Assembly: GCA_965203865.1 (NCBI GenBank)
Contig: OZ241916.1
Coordinates: forward strand, 2,542,001 to 2,606,000
Origin: G965200765 sp965203865
Lineage (GTDB): Bacteria; Pseudomonadota; Gammaproteobacteria; Arenicellales; JAJDZL01
DNA length: 64,000 bases
Reading direction: 5' to 3'
Below the pieces are notes generated by a model that was given only the letters and a program-made list of their open reading frames with translations, ran no database searches and was not told the DNA's origin. Shown in pieces: positions 1 to 8,861 of the stretch (position 1 is its first letter; each line of letters starts with the position of its first letter). A program made the position numbers and the translations under genes.

Positions 1-77
1 ACATTGGCTTCTCGCCACGGCACCAGTTCGCCATCAAACCAGATTACACCATCGCGGTCGCTGTAAGATTCGTTCAT
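1..77 (-). CDS. ilvE: Branched-chain amino acid aminotransferase, N-terminal fragment (cut by window edge)
   Basis: Reading the minus strand from the ATG at 77-75 gives 25 residues that include DRDGVIWFDGELVPWREAN. This is the typical opening of PLP-dependent branched-chain aminotransferases, where the D-G-x-x-W-(Y/F)-D-G-x-x-V-P-W pattern is conserved. The enzyme makes the last step of valine, leucine and isoleucine synthesis by moving the amino group from glutamate. The rest lies beyond position 1. A GGAAG stretch about 20 nt upstream is the only Shine-Dalgarno-like element and is distant. The identification rests on 25 residues only, but the match is characteristic. Confidence 0.8.
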   Translation of the reverse strand, partial: MNESYSDRDGVIWFDGELVPWREAN

Positions 78-147
78 TTCTGCACTCTCGATTTCTTCCG
101 GTGTTTAAATTAGTGAGCAAGTATCGCAAAAAAGCGAACTTGGAATT

Positions 148-176
148 ATATATTGCAACCTGAAAAATTCATGCAA
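148..176 (-). promoter_or_regulatory. Possible sigma70 promoter ahead of ilvE
   Basis: On the minus strand TTGCAT (176-171) is followed after 17 nt by TATATA (153-148), about 70 nt before the ilvE start. The hexamers are imperfect, but spacing and position fit. It would let ilvE be expressed apart from the upstream HD gene, which ends 136 nt away. Confidence 0.3.
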
Positions 177-213
177 TGCTTGCACATGCACGACACATTT
201 TTGCAGCACAGTT

Positions 214-771
214 TCAATTTCCCTTGAAAGGTTCGCGAGAAAAAATGCGATGAACCATTGGTTCAAAGAACTCAAGCGGTTTCGACTCGTAGTCAGGGTC
301 GAAGGATGTCTGATCCCATTTCTCGCAAAAATCAACGCAATCTTGATAATACGGGCTGTCCTTGTACTGGTCGCGCAAATTCCGATCGGAATCCAGGTAA
401 TGAAAGAAATAGTATCCCTGGAATATGCCGTGATGCTTAAGTATCCAGTAGGTTTTCTCTGAAACATAAGGCCTTAGCACTGCGGCCGCCATCTCGCTAT
501 GGTTTTCCGGCGCAAGGTTGTCGCCAATATCGTGTAGCAATGCTGCGACAATCATTTCTTCATCCGCCCCATCCTGCCAGGCGCGAGTGGCTGTTTGAAG
601 CGAATGCTCCAAGCGAGTTACTCTGTACCCCCCTATTCCTTCCTCCATTGTACGAAGATGCTCCAAAATTCGGTCCGCTGTATCGGCGCTGTGCTCTTGC
701 TCAGTTTTTTGCAGAAACTGATACTCCTCGCGCGTGCCATCCGCCATACGCGTAAAAGATACTGTCTCCAT
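214..771 (-). CDS. HD-domain metal-dependent hydrolase/oxygenase-like protein
   Basis: The 185-residue protein has the HD-superfamily metal ligands: an early His in LEHSLQ, the HD pair in AALLHDIGDNLAPENH, a further His in that stretch, and LKHHGIF. It resembles the predicted HD phosphohydrolases that include PhnZ-like mixed-valent di-iron proteins of phosphonate catabolism, in which the motif H...HD...H...D holds two metals. No phosphonate genes are nearby, so the substrate is unknown. It lies 31 nt downstream of uvrD on the same strand and may be cotranscribed. It is most likely cytosolic, since there is no signal or membrane segment. Family assignment is firm, function open. Confidence 0.75.
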   Translation of the reverse strand: METVSFTRMADGTREEYQFLQKTEQEHSADTADRILEHLRTMEEGIGGYRVTRLEHSLQTATRAWQDGADEEMIVAALLHDIGDNLAPENHSEMAAAVLRPYVSEKTYWILKHHGIFQGYYFFHYLDSDRNLRDQYKDSPYYQDCVDFCEKWDQTSFDPDYESKPLEFFEPMVHRIFSREPFKGN

Positions 772-802
772 TCAAAAATTCTCGCTTGTCTTCAGATTAA
801 AT

Positions 803-2959
803 TCATCCTAATACTTGCAGGTTCGCCATGTCCACCAGCAACCACTTCTTTCCCACTCTGTCAAAGTATACTTCCACCAGAGAATTCTTTCCTTGCAATT
901 GCACCTGATCGACAATTCCGTCGCCAAACTGCTTGTGACGCACACGAGTTCCCGCCTTTAACTGTTGGTCCTCGGCAACTGATTTCATATCGTAGCCACC
1001 GTCGACTTGAGGGACATCCACTCCACCGAGCTGCATGTATTCATCTGGTATCTCACCCAAGAATCTGGATTTGACTGAATAACCCAATTCGCCCCTGATT
1101 TGTCGAAAAGACGAATAACTCAGATAGAGCTGCTGCTTTGCCCTGGTCATGCCGACATAGCAGAGCCTTCGCTCCTCTTCCAGCATGTGGGGTTCATGAG
1201 TTGAATTGGCATGAGGCAGCGAACCTTCATTAAATCCAACAATAAATACTATGGGAAATTCCAACCCTTTTGCAGTATGCAAGGTCATCAGTTTCACATC
1301 GTCTTTAACGGTATCGTCGTGGCGGTCGCCTGCATCAAGCGTTACTGCATCCAGAAAATTGACAATCAGGTTTTCTTCACTGTCCAGCCCGGCATTTTCT
1401 ACATAGTCTTTACTGGCATTAATCAATTCATCCAGATTTTCCACGCGACTTGCAGACAATTCTGAAGGCTGCATCTTGTAGTGAGAACGCAACCCGGATT
1501 TTGAAATCACCATGTCAATGCTATCGGGCAAACTCAAATTCGAGACCTCATCGGCCATTTCATTGATCAAATCAATAAATTTCTTGAGCGACCTTCGGGT
1601 ATTTCTCCTCAATTCTTTTGAATGCACTAGCTCCAGAGCAGCGCTCCAAAACGAAATACTTGCTTCATCCGCGTACTGGGTGATTTTTTCAACCGTCATA
1701 CTTCCGAGCCCGCGAGGGGGTGTATTTACGATGCGCGAAAACGCCTGGTTCGAATTTCTATCAGTTAGCAATCTTAAGTATGCAAGAGCATCTTTGACTT
1801 CCATTCGATCAAAAAATCTCTGTCCGCCAAATACTATATGCGAGATTCCATTTGTATGAAATACTTGTTCAATGACTCTGGATTGTGCATTTGTCCGGTA
1901 CAACACTGCAATGTCTGAACGATCAAGATCTTTTTCGCACCAGATTTTCACTTCATTCGCTATTAGTTGGGCTTCATTCATCTCGTCATGAGACTGAATA
2001 ACGCGAATCTGGCTTCCTGTACCCATATCTGTCCACAACGTCTTGCCAATGCGGTTACTATTGCGATTAATCACAGCATTTGCAGCTTTTAGAATGTGTT
2101 CCGTAGAACGGTAGTTCTGTTCAAGGCGAATTAATCGGGTATCCTTGTACTCGTTGCGAAACAGCTGCATGTTCTCCGCACGTGCACCTCTCCAGCCGTA
2201 AATCGACTGATCTTCATCGCCAACAGCAGTAACATTTTTATGCCGCCCGACCAGAAGAGTCACCCATTTGAACTGGATCGCGCTGGTGTCCTGAAATTCA
2301 TCAATCAGTACCTGCTGGAATCGCTCCTGATAGTCTTCCCTCACTAGCTGGTTGTGTTCAATCAATTCCACTGTTCTTAATAGCAACTCAGAAAAATCCA
2401 CCAAGCCTCTTGATTCGCAAGTTTTCTGGTAAATCTTGTAAATCTCCACCAAATATTCTTCAAATTGATCCTGACTTTCTATATCAGAAGGGCGGCTACC
2501 TTTGTCTTTCTTTTGGTTGATGTACCATTGAGCCGCTCCTGGGTTGATCTTTTCGGGCAAGCCTTTGATGGTTTTCAATACCTCGGAAATAATGCGCTTC
2601 TGGTCCTGGCTGTCAATGATTTCAAAATTCTGCTTCAAGCCCGCCTCCTTCCAGCATCGTCGCAAAATTCTGTTTGACAGTCCGTGAAATGTACCAATAA
2701 ATAGCTGGTTCATTGAGAAGCCCAGAAGACTTTCCACTCTTGTCCGCATTTCGCGGGCAGCCTTGTTCGTAAATGTAACCGCAAGAATATGATAGGGTGA
2801 ATTGTTCTCAACCTGTACCAGCCACGCAATTTTGCGAGTGAGCACACTGGTCTTTCCAGTTCCTGCACCTGCCAGCACCATCAAAGGCCCAGGAGGCGCC
2901 ATGACAGCTTCTTGCTGCTTTTCGTTCAAGTCGTCTAAAATATGCGTTACATCCGTCAT
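803..2959 (-). CDS. uvrD: DNA helicase II, UvrD/Rep superfamily 1
   Basis: A 718-residue 3'-5' DNA helicase of nucleotide excision and mismatch repair. Visible SF1 motifs: LNEKQQEAV (Q motif), GAGTGKTSVL (Walker A, near residue 32), AVTFTNKAAREM (Ia), LIDEFQDTS (II), GDEDQSIYGWRGA (III), EQNYRST (IV), LMTLHTAKGLEF (V) and RLCYVGMTRAK (VI). The C-terminal segment ending VDMANLQVLG is UvrD-like (tudor-like tail). The frame is open for 15 more codons upstream to 3004, but the ATG at 2959 gives MTDVTHILDDLNEKQQ, the usual family start, behind a weak GAGAAAG site. It is the first gene of a probable uvrD-HD unit and is divergent from hspQ. Confidence 0.93.
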   Translation of the reverse strand: MTDVTHILDDLNEKQQEAVMAPPGPLMVLAGAGTGKTSVLTRKIAWLVQVENNSPYHILAVTFTNKAAREMRTRVESLLGFSMNQLFIGTFHGLSNRILRRCWKEAGLKQNFEIIDSQDQKRIISEVLKTIKGLPEKINPGAAQWYINQKKDKGSRPSDIESQDQFEEYLVEIYKIYQKTCESRGLVDFSELLLRTVELIEHNQLVREDYQERFQQVLIDEFQDTSAIQFKWVTLLVGRHKNVTAVGDEDQSIYGWRGARAENMQLFRNEYKDTRLIRLEQNYRSTEHILKAANAVINRNSNRIGKTLWTDMGTGSQIRVIQSHDEMNEAQLIANEVKIWCEKDLDRSDIAVLYRTNAQSRVIEQVFHTNGISHIVFGGQRFFDRMEVKDALAYLRLLTDRNSNQAFSRIVNTPPRGLGSMTVEKITQYADEASISFWSAALELVHSKELRRNTRRSLKKFIDLINEMADEVSNLSLPDSIDMVISKSGLRSHYKMQPSELSASRVENLDELINASKDYVENAGLDSEENLIVNFLDAVTLDAGDRHDDTVKDDVKLMTLHTAKGLEFPIVFIVGFNEGSLPHANSTHEPHMLEEERRLCYVGMTRAKQQLYLSYSSFRQIRGELGYSVKSRFLGEIPDEYMQLGGVDVPQVDGGYDMKSVAEDQQLKAGTRVRHKQFGDGIVDQVQLQGKNSLVEVYFDRVGKKWLLVDMANLQVLG

Positions 2960-3062
2960 ATTATGAAATCTTTCTCGCAAAGATGATTGATATGGGCAAA
3001 CCACTCAAGTATGAGCCAAATTCTACTTGCAAACTGCAAATTGAAATGAGTACACTTGAATT

Positions 3063-3090
3063 TTGAAATAATGTCATTATCTTGTATTGT
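3063..3090 (+). promoter_or_regulatory. Candidate sigma70-type promoter of hspQ
   Basis: TTGAAA (3063-3068) and TATTGT (3085-3090) are 16 nt apart. A transcript starting about 7 nt after the -10 would begin near 3097, which places the most upstream in-frame TTG (3096) at or before the transcript start and favours the TTG at 3120 as the translation start. Confidence 0.35.
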
Positions 3091-3119
3091 TGTAATTGGA
3101 CAAATACCGGGACCAAGTT

Positions 3120-3443
3120 TTGAAGTCAGCAAAATTTAAAATTGGACAAATTGTAAAACACCGCCACTACCCTTTTCGCGGAGTCGTCTTTGATGTCGAC
3201 CCAGAGTTCAGCAATACCGAAGAGTGGTATGAATCAATTCCGGAAGATATCCGACCCAGAAAGGACCAGCCGTTCTACCACCTTTTGGCCGAAAACGATA
3301 AATCCAGCTATATTGCATATGTATCCGAACAAAACCTTTTGGATGACAGTGTCAACGGTCCGGTTGAACACCCCGCAATCCCCGAAATATTTGGCGACCT
3401 GCTGAAAGGCGAGTATACAGTTCGTACGCATAGAATACACTAG
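3120..3443 (+). CDS. hspQ: Heat shock protein HspQ (hemimethylated DNA-binding YccV family)
   Basis: About 107 residues. The core KFKIGQIVKHRHYPFRGVVFDVDPEF, followed by PFYHLLAENDKSSYIAYVSEQNLL and the late P-E-I motif, matches HspQ/YccV, a small beta-rich factor linked to heat shock, DnaA stability and Lon protease in enterobacteria. No ATG is in frame upstream. The open frame starts with TTG at 3096, but aligning LKSAKF with the MIASKF opening of E. coli HspQ supports the TTG at 3120, preceded by GGGA about 8 nt away. Both are rare-codon starts, so the exact N-terminus is uncertain. Divergent from uvrD. Confidence 0.85.
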   Translation: MKSAKFKIGQIVKHRHYPFRGVVFDVDPEFSNTEEWYESIPEDIRPRKDQPFYHLLAENDKSSYIAYVSEQNLLDDSVNGPVEHPAIPEIFGDLLKGEYTVRTHRIH

Positions 3444-3539
3444 TTCTTGTCCAGATTTGCCGTAAAATCGAGCCATAAATTCTGGAAGAGTTGAATCAGA
3501 TTTGAATTGTTAACCCTCGTACACTGAGCCTCCACTCAA

Positions 3540-4202
3540 ATGAATTTGGAAATCGCAAAATTCAATATGGTAGAGCAGCAAATTCGTCCATGGAACGTAT
3601 TGGATGAAACGATATTGACAGCCGTAAAGGAAGTGCCGCGGGAAAATTTCGTGCCTGCAGAATACAAGGGCCTTGCATTCGCAGACATCAATATTCCGAT
3701 CGGATACAGCCAAGTGATGATGCAACCGAAAGTGGAAGCGCGAATGATTCAGGCAATCTCGCCGAAATTGAATGACCTGGTTCTTGAAATCGGAACCGGC
3801 ACCGGATTTACTGCCGCATTGCTGGCGAGACTGTCCAGGCATGTCGAAACCATTGAGCTAAAGACAGAATTCGTTGAGCTGGCGAAAAAGCAATTGTCCG
3901 ACAATAAAGTGGAAAATGTTGACGTGGTTGAGGGCGACGGCGCACTAGGATGGAGCATGGATATTCAGCCAGACTGCGTATTTATCGCAGGTTCACTGCC
4001 AAAACTTCCCGATGCCTACCGGCAGATGCTTGCAATTGGTGGAAGGCTTGTCTCCATTATTGGCGAAGAGCCGGTAATGAGCGCAGTGCTAGTTGAGCGA
4101 CTGGGCAAATCGTCTTGGCAAACAACCTCTTTGTTCGAGACTCATATTCCGCCGCTTGACAACATTCCACGCGAAAATTTGTTTGATTTTTTTGACCTCT
4201 GA
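3540..4202 (+). CDS. PCMT-family SAM methyltransferase upstream of tolC
   Basis: A 220-residue protein of the protein-L-isoaspartate O-methyltransferase family. It has the N-terminal MVEQQIRPWNV and VPRENFVP motifs and a SAM-binding LVLEIGTGTGFTAALLA (motif I, about residue 80). The substrate loop reads GYSQVMMQPKVEARM instead of the canonical GQGKTISQP seen in the second homologue at 13163-13828, so it may not be a true isoaspartyl repair enzyme. Gammaproteobacteria often carry this divergent member directly before tolC, as here (48 nt gap). A cell-envelope link is contextual inference only. Confidence 0.8.
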   Translation: MNLEIAKFNMVEQQIRPWNVLDETILTAVKEVPRENFVPAEYKGLAFADINIPIGYSQVMMQPKVEARMIQAISPKLNDLVLEIGTGTGFTAALLARLSRHVETIELKTEFVELAKKQLSDNKVENVDVVEGDGALGWSMDIQPDCVFIAGSLPKLPDAYRQMLAIGGRLVSIIGEEPVMSAVLVERLGKSSWQTTSLFETHIPPLDNIPRENLFDFFDL

Positions 4203-4250
4203 CTGAAACTGCCGAACGGGCTGCAACAAACACAATCAATACCACAAAAG

Positions 4251-5531
4251 ATGAAAGCAAAACTATCCGCTTTTTTATTTTCCCTTATGCTTTTGGCCTC
4301 AGGTGCGGCGCACTCGGCAAATTTGCTGGAAGTGCTCGACCTTGCGTTGTCGTACGATTCTTCGTTAAAGGCAGCTTCTCTTCGGTCAAAGTCGGGCGAA
4401 CTTATTCCGGAGATTACAAAGTCGTCCATATATCCCACAGTTTCTTCTGAACTTACATTCAAGCAGCAGGACATGGTTCAGCCGTCTCCTCGAAACGAAT
4501 CTACATTCGACTTGACAATTCGACAACCGTTGTTCAGTCCTGTTCTGGATGCCGGTCTGGAACATGCAACTGCCCGGTCTGAATTAGAGAAGTTGAAACT
4601 CGAAAGTGCGGAACAGAATTTGTTGCTACAGGTAGTGGAACGATACTTCGGAATCCTTGCCGCCGAAGACAGCCTGAAAACCGCTGAAAGTGAAGTTGCG
4701 GCGATCAACAAGCAGCTCCACCTTGCAACTGAAAGATTGAAAGTTGGACTCGGTACGCCTACCGAAGTTTACGAAGCTGAAGCACGCTACAGTCTCGCCC
4801 TTTCCCAGGAATTTCAGGCGCAAAGCGCAATTCAGTCCGCTAGGCTGGCACTCACGGAAATTACCGGCATGGAATTTGCATCGCTGGCCCGCCTATTCGA
4901 AGAAACACCCAACGAAAAACCCAATCCTGCCAGCATTGACTGGTGGATAGACACCGCTGTTGAAAATAATTCGGAAATCGTTATACAACGTAAAACCGCC
5001 AAGGTTTCCGAATTGGCAATCGATTTGGAAGACGCACGAGACGCACCTTCCATAAACTTGTCAGCAACCAACAAACTGTTTGTCTCTGGCAGGGACAGTG
5101 GAAAGAGGAATACTACCATTTCGGTAACAATGACTCTCCCGCTCTACCAGGGCAATATCGTCGAAAAACAGGTTCGCCAAGCATCCCTGGATCATCAAGC
5201 ACAGTTGGAAGTACTGAATTCAATGATTCACCAGACTTCCAGTAGAACTGCAACCGCATACCTGAATGTGATTCGAAATATTAATCAGGTCGAAGCTTTA
5301 AAAGCCGCCGTAGTGGCAAGTGAAAGTGCTTTGCGTGCCAAAGAAGAAGGATTCTCCGTAGGGATACATACCACTCAGGATGTTTTGGATGCTCAAAGGG
5401 ACCGGTTCAGAGCCATTCGCGATCTTCAAAGAGCAAGATACGATTACATTCTAAGCCTGGTTCGACTCGAAAACATCGCCGGAACATTGGACCGAAGCAA
5501 TCTTGAACAGTTAAATCATATGTTGCGCTGA
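4251..5531 (+). CDS. tolC: TolC-family outer-membrane efflux channel
   Basis: The 426-residue protein starts with a signal peptide (hydrophobic FLFSLMLLASGAAHS, probable cleavage after AHS/A). Two OEP repeats of long amphipathic helices follow, typical of the trimeric outer-membrane channel that works with RND, MFS or type I secretion pumps. Recognisable elements are LDLALSYDSSLKAA near the start of the mature protein, the first-repeat ATERLKVGLGTPTEVYEAEARYSLA, and its counterpart SVGIHTTQDVLDAQRDRFRA. The C-terminus ends LEQLNHMLR and overlaps the convergent waaA by 16 bp. The partner pump is not in this window. Confidence 0.9.
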   Translation: MKAKLSAFLFSLMLLASGAAHSANLLEVLDLALSYDSSLKAASLRSKSGELIPEITKSSIYPTVSSELTFKQQDMVQPSPRNESTFDLTIRQPLFSPVLDAGLEHATARSELEKLKLESAEQNLLLQVVERYFGILAAEDSLKTAESEVAAINKQLHLATERLKVGLGTPTEVYEAEARYSLALSQEFQAQSAIQSARLALTEITGMEFASLARLFEETPNEKPNPASIDWWIDTAVENNSEIVIQRKTAKVSELAIDLEDARDAPSINLSATNKLFVSGRDSGKRNTTISVTMTLPLYQGNIVEKQVRQASLDHQAQLEVLNSMIHQTSSRTATAYLNVIRNINQVEALKAAVVASESALRAKEEGFSVGIHTTQDVLDAQRDRFRAIRDLQRARYDYILSLVRLENIAGTLDRSNLEQLNHMLR

Positions 5532-6847
5532 ACGTTCACAAGCCGCTTCAATTCTGTTCGACCAGACTTGCCATAGAGCAGCTTGAACAGTTCGTCGTAT
5601 GTTCGACCCAGCGCCCCGCTATTGCTGGAAATCACTTCCCGTCCTCGTTCAATGGTCTCTGCCCGAAGATTGTCATTGCCGAGGTATTCACAAAGATGCT
5701 CCGACAGATTCTCCATTTTTTCCAGTTGTCTGCCAGCCTTGCTTTGGACTACTATATTAGAAATTTCACGAAAATTCTCCATGTGAGGTCCGAATAAAAC
5801 CGGCACCTCAACTGCCAGGCATTCCAGCACGTTATGCCCGCCAACCGGAACAAAGCTGCCACCAACCACTGCCGCATCGGAAGCTGCGTAAAACAGTAGC
5901 AACTCCCCCATAGTGTCCACCAGAACAATGTCGATTTCTTCCTGATTGAACTGCTCCAAATCTGTTCGCCTCGCAACGGTGTATTCTGATTCAGAAAGCA
6001 GGCTGAACACTGAATCAAACCGCTCAGGATGGCGAGGGACAACCACGCAAACAAGTTTTTCAAATGAACCTCGAAGTTCGCGAAATACCTTTAAAAATCC
6101 TTCTTCCTCACCTTGATGAGAACTCCCCAGCACGATTACCGGACGGTCTGCCCCCCATTGAGCACGAATTTTGTTCGACTTCTCGTGCAGGTTATCCGGC
6201 AGTTTCATTTCGAACTTGAGATTACCGGTAACAAGAACACTGTCAGGGTTTGCCCCGATCGAAATCACTCTCTCGGAATCTATTTCCGTTTGCACGCAAA
6301 ACCGGTCAACATGCCGCAAGACATTCCTGAACAGCGACCTGAACCTGCAAGCATTTTTGTAGGAGCGATCCGAAATTCGCATATTTGCAAACATGACTTT
6401 TACATTGTTGCGCTGGCAGGTGCGAACCAGATTGGGCCAAACTTCGGTTTCCATAATAATGACTGCTCGCGGCCTTGTGCGATTGATAAAGCGATTCACG
6501 GCAAACTTGACATCAAGCGGCGCATAGAACCTGTCAACTGTTTCCGACAAAGTGCGTCGAATTTGATCAGACCCCGTCGGCGTGGCGCACGTAACAATTA
6601 CCGATCTCACACCAAATTCTTCAAGCAACCGTTTGACAAGAGGCACAGCTGCGTTGACTTCACCGACCGACACCGCATGCACCCAAATCTTGCCGGGTTC
6701 AATATCCTTTTCAACATTCCCGAATCTTTCACCGAGCCGCTTCCAGTAAGCAGGTCTCCGAATCCCCCTGACCAGATAGCGCACCAGCACGACTGGAATC
6801 AATGCATAAAGCAAGGCATTGTAAAAAAAAAGAATCAACCTTGCCAT
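5516..6847 (-). CDS. waaA: 3-deoxy-D-manno-octulosonic acid (Kdo) transferase
   Basis: A 443-residue GT30 glycosyltransferase that adds Kdo from CMP-Kdo to lipid IVA, an early step of LPS assembly on the inner face of the cytoplasmic membrane. It has an N-terminal membrane anchor (FFYNALLYALIPVVLVRYLV), then WVHAVSVGEV, TCATPTGSD, PRAVIIMETEVWPNL, VLGSSHQGEEE, and the C-terminal GGSFVPVGGHNVLE donor-site motif. It starts 3 nt after the hemF stop and is the last member of the fis-to-waaA run. Its 3' end overlaps tolC tail to tail. Whether it is mono- or bifunctional cannot be told from sequence alone. Confidence 0.93.
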   Translation of the reverse strand: MARLILFFYNALLYALIPVVLVRYLVRGIRRPAYWKRLGERFGNVEKDIEPGKIWVHAVSVGEVNAAVPLVKRLLEEFGVRSVIVTCATPTGSDQIRRTLSETVDRFYAPLDVKFAVNRFINRTRPRAVIIMETEVWPNLVRTCQRNNVKVMFANMRISDRSYKNACRFRSLFRNVLRHVDRFCVQTEIDSERVISIGANPDSVLVTGNLKFEMKLPDNLHEKSNKIRAQWGADRPVIVLGSSHQGEEEGFLKVFRELRGSFEKLVCVVVPRHPERFDSVFSLLSESEYTVARRTDLEQFNQEEIDIVLVDTMGELLLFYAASDAAVVGGSFVPVGGHNVLECLAVEVPVLFGPHMENFREISNIVVQSKAGRQLEKMENLSEHLCEYLGNDNLRAETIERGREVISSNSGALGRTYDELFKLLYGKSGRTELKRLVNVQRNI

Positions 6848-6850
6848 GGA

Positions 6851-7768
6851 TCAAACCCTGCTAATGCCCAGCCAGTCTTGCGGCTTCAAAAAACGGTTGT
6901 AGAGTTCAAACTCAGGTGTATCTCTTTCAGGTTGCCAGTTGTATTTCCAGGCAGCTTGCGGAGGAAGGGACATCAAAATGGACTCGGTTCTCCCCTTGGA
7001 CTGCAAGCCGAACAATGTACCCCGGTCGTAAACAAGATTGAATTCCACATAGCGGCCGCGGCGATACAACTGAAAATCCCGCTCTCGCCGGCCGTAGTCC
7101 ATGTTCATTCGACGCTTGACAATGGGCATGTAAGCCGGCAGAAAATGATCGCCTACGCTTTGTATCAAACGAAAGCAGAAGTCAAAACTTTGTTCGTTCA
7201 AATCGTCAAAAAACAACCCCCCGACTCCGCGCGTCTCATTCCGATGCTTCAAGTAAAAATATTCGTCGCACCATCTCTTGTATTCCTGATAACGGTTGTC
7301 TCCAAAAGGGTCGCAGGCATGTTTTGCCGCCCTGTGCCAATGAATTGCATCCTCTTCAAAGCCGTAGTACGGTGTCAGGTCAAATCCTCCGCCGAACCAC
7401 CAAACTTCATCGCCGACCAGTATGAACCGAAGATTCATGTGTGTAGTTGGAACATATGGGTTCAATGGATGAGCCACAACCGAAATCCCGGTTGCCGCAA
7501 ACGGCTTGTTTTTAAGCGAGCTGCGCTGAACTGTTGCCGCCTCTGGTAGATGCATGCCGCGAATCGATGAAAAGTTTACACCCGCTTTTTCGAATACCTC
7601 GCCATTTTCGAGTATGCGAGTATCACCCCCGCCGCCATCTTTAAAATTCCATGCCTCTGCCTCAAATGCAGCTGTGCTTTCCAATGCTTCAAATTGACTG
7701 CATATCTGCTTCTGCAAACTCTTCAAGTATTGCTCAACTGCAACAGAATCCAGAGTGTCGCTATCCAC
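6851..7768 (-). CDS. hemF: Oxygen-dependent coproporphyrinogen III oxidase
   Basis: A 305-residue cytosolic enzyme that converts coproporphyrinogen III to protoporphyrinogen IX using O2, in haem synthesis. Diagnostic segments are FKDGGGGDTRIL, GISVVAHPLNPYVPTTHMNLR, WFGGGFDLTPYYGFEEDA, RGVGGLFFDDLN, RRGRYVEFNLVYDRGT and SLPPQAAWKYNW. Its presence implies haem synthesis under oxic conditions. It sits 17 nt after tsaC and 3 nt before waaA, so it is probably cotranscribed with the purine genes. The length is normal for the family. Confidence 0.96.
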   Translation of the reverse strand: MDSDTLDSVAVEQYLKSLQKQICSQFEALESTAAFEAEAWNFKDGGGGDTRILENGEVFEKAGVNFSSIRGMHLPEAATVQRSSLKNKPFAATGISVVAHPLNPYVPTTHMNLRFILVGDEVWWFGGGFDLTPYYGFEEDAIHWHRAAKHACDPFGDNRYQEYKRWCDEYFYLKHRNETRGVGGLFFDDLNEQSFDFCFRLIQSVGDHFLPAYMPIVKRRMNMDYGRRERDFQLYRRGRYVEFNLVYDRGTLFGLQSKGRTESILMSLPPQAAWKYNWQPERDTPEFELYNRFLKPQDWLGISRV

Positions 7769-7785
7769 TGCTCAGTTCTAAGGTT

Positions 7786-8343
7786 TTAGGCCGCCCGAAT
7801 GGTGGCACCTGTTTCAGCATCCCGTATTGATGTCGGATTCTTTTGGTTGCCAAGGGGCCCCCGAACAACAAAATCCAACTCCGACCCCAGTTGCCTTTGA
7901 GTATGAAGGTAACTCTTGATCGGTGCCATGCGATGACGATTCGCGCTAGTGGAAACTATAGCCCCCCGAACAAGCATGCATAATCGGGCTGCAAGAGGAT
8001 GAGCTGTAACCCGAACTGCAATTTTTCCGTTTTTTCCTGCCAGTCTCGCCGGATGTCGCAAATTTGCCGGAAAAATCCATGTATAGGGACCCGGCCAAGT
8101 GGCAAGCGGTTCCATCAAAATCAATTCATTCGTCAAGTTAAGATAAGGCAGTAGCCGATTAATGTTATCAGCAATTAGAATAAACCCCATGCCCGCCGGA
8201 CGCTCCTTTATTTTCAATATCCGCTTCACTGCCAATCGATTCGCCGGGTCGCAACCAATGCCGAAGCAAGCTTCGGTTGGATAGGCAACCACCCCGCCGC
8301 GAGAAATGATTCTCGCACCGTTTGCAATGTCAATTGCAGTCAA
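7786..8343 (-). CDS. tsaC: Threonylcarbamoyl-AMP synthase, TsaC/YrdC
   Basis: A 185-residue single-domain YrdC-type protein. The family makes L-threonylcarbamoyladenylate from threonine, bicarbonate and ATP for t6A modification of tRNA position 37. Seen here: VVAYPTEACFGIGCDP, ILKIKERPAGMGFILIA, WPGPYTWIFPA, KIAVRVTAHPLA, IVSTSANRH and NPTSIRDAETG, which cover the nucleotide and threonine sites. The length is that of TsaC rather than the longer Sua5 form. The start overlaps the purE stop by 4 nt, indicating translational coupling. Cytosolic. Confidence 0.93.
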   Translation of the reverse strand: MTAIDIANGARIISRGGVVAYPTEACFGIGCDPANRLAVKRILKIKERPAGMGFILIADNINRLLPYLNLTNELILMEPLATWPGPYTWIFPANLRHPARLAGKNGKIAVRVTAHPLAARLCMLVRGAIVSTSANRHRMAPIKSYLHTQRQLGSELDFVVRGPLGNQKNPTSIRDAETGATIRAA

Positions 8344-8858
8344 CGACTCTGTTCTGATTCTTGGCTTTCCACCAACTCGCGATTTTTTTCAAGCACGGAT
8401 GCCTGGTTTTTCGCGCGGTCCGACTTCAGTGATTCGGCAATTTCCTCATCGCTGATTGCCATGACTCTGGCGGCAAGATAGGCAGCATTCTTTGCACCTG
8501 GCTTGCCAACAGCTACACAAGCTACCGGAACCCCTCCTGGCATTTGCACGGTTGACAACAGTGCATCCAGACCGCCTAGTCCTCCCGCGTCAAGCGGCAC
8601 CCCGATTACGGGCTTCAAGGTATTGGCTGCAACTGCTCCCGCCAAATGCGCCGCCAGTCCGGCAGCAGCAATAAATACTGCACAGCCTCTCAACTCCGCA
8701 TCTGCTACATAGTCTTTCATCTCGTTCGGTGTGCGGTGCGCCGACAAAATTCTTGCCTCCCGCGCAATCCCCAATGCATCCAGGCTATCTAGAGTCGACT
8801 GCATGACACCCAAATCAGAGTCCGATCCCATCATTACGGCTACAAATTTTTTACTCAT
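8340..8858 (-). CDS. purE: N5-carboxyaminoimidazole ribonucleotide mutase, PurE
   Basis: The 172-residue class I PurE interconverts N5-CAIR and CAIR in purine synthesis. Conserved pieces: MMGSDSDLGVM (phosphate site), ILSAHRTPNEM with the catalytic His, and FIAAAGLAAHLAGAVAANT. The usual partner purK does not follow; tsaC is there instead, so purK must be elsewhere or absent. The C-terminal 20 residues are charged and longer than typical. It starts 3 nt after the purD stop within the same transcription unit. Confidence 0.95.
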   Translation of the reverse strand: MSKKFVAVMMGSDSDLGVMQSTLDSLDALGIAREARILSAHRTPNEMKDYVADAELRGCAVFIAAAGLAAHLAGAVAANTLKPVIGVPLDAGGLGGLDALLSTVQMPGGVPVACVAVGKPGAKNAAYLAARVMAISDEEIAESLKSDRAKNQASVLEKNRELVESQESEQSR

Positions 8859-8861
8859 GAA

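Noticed and set aside
6113..7549. 478-codon plus-strand frame across waaA and hemF
   Set aside because: It is entirely antisense to two well-supported genes and shows no domain.
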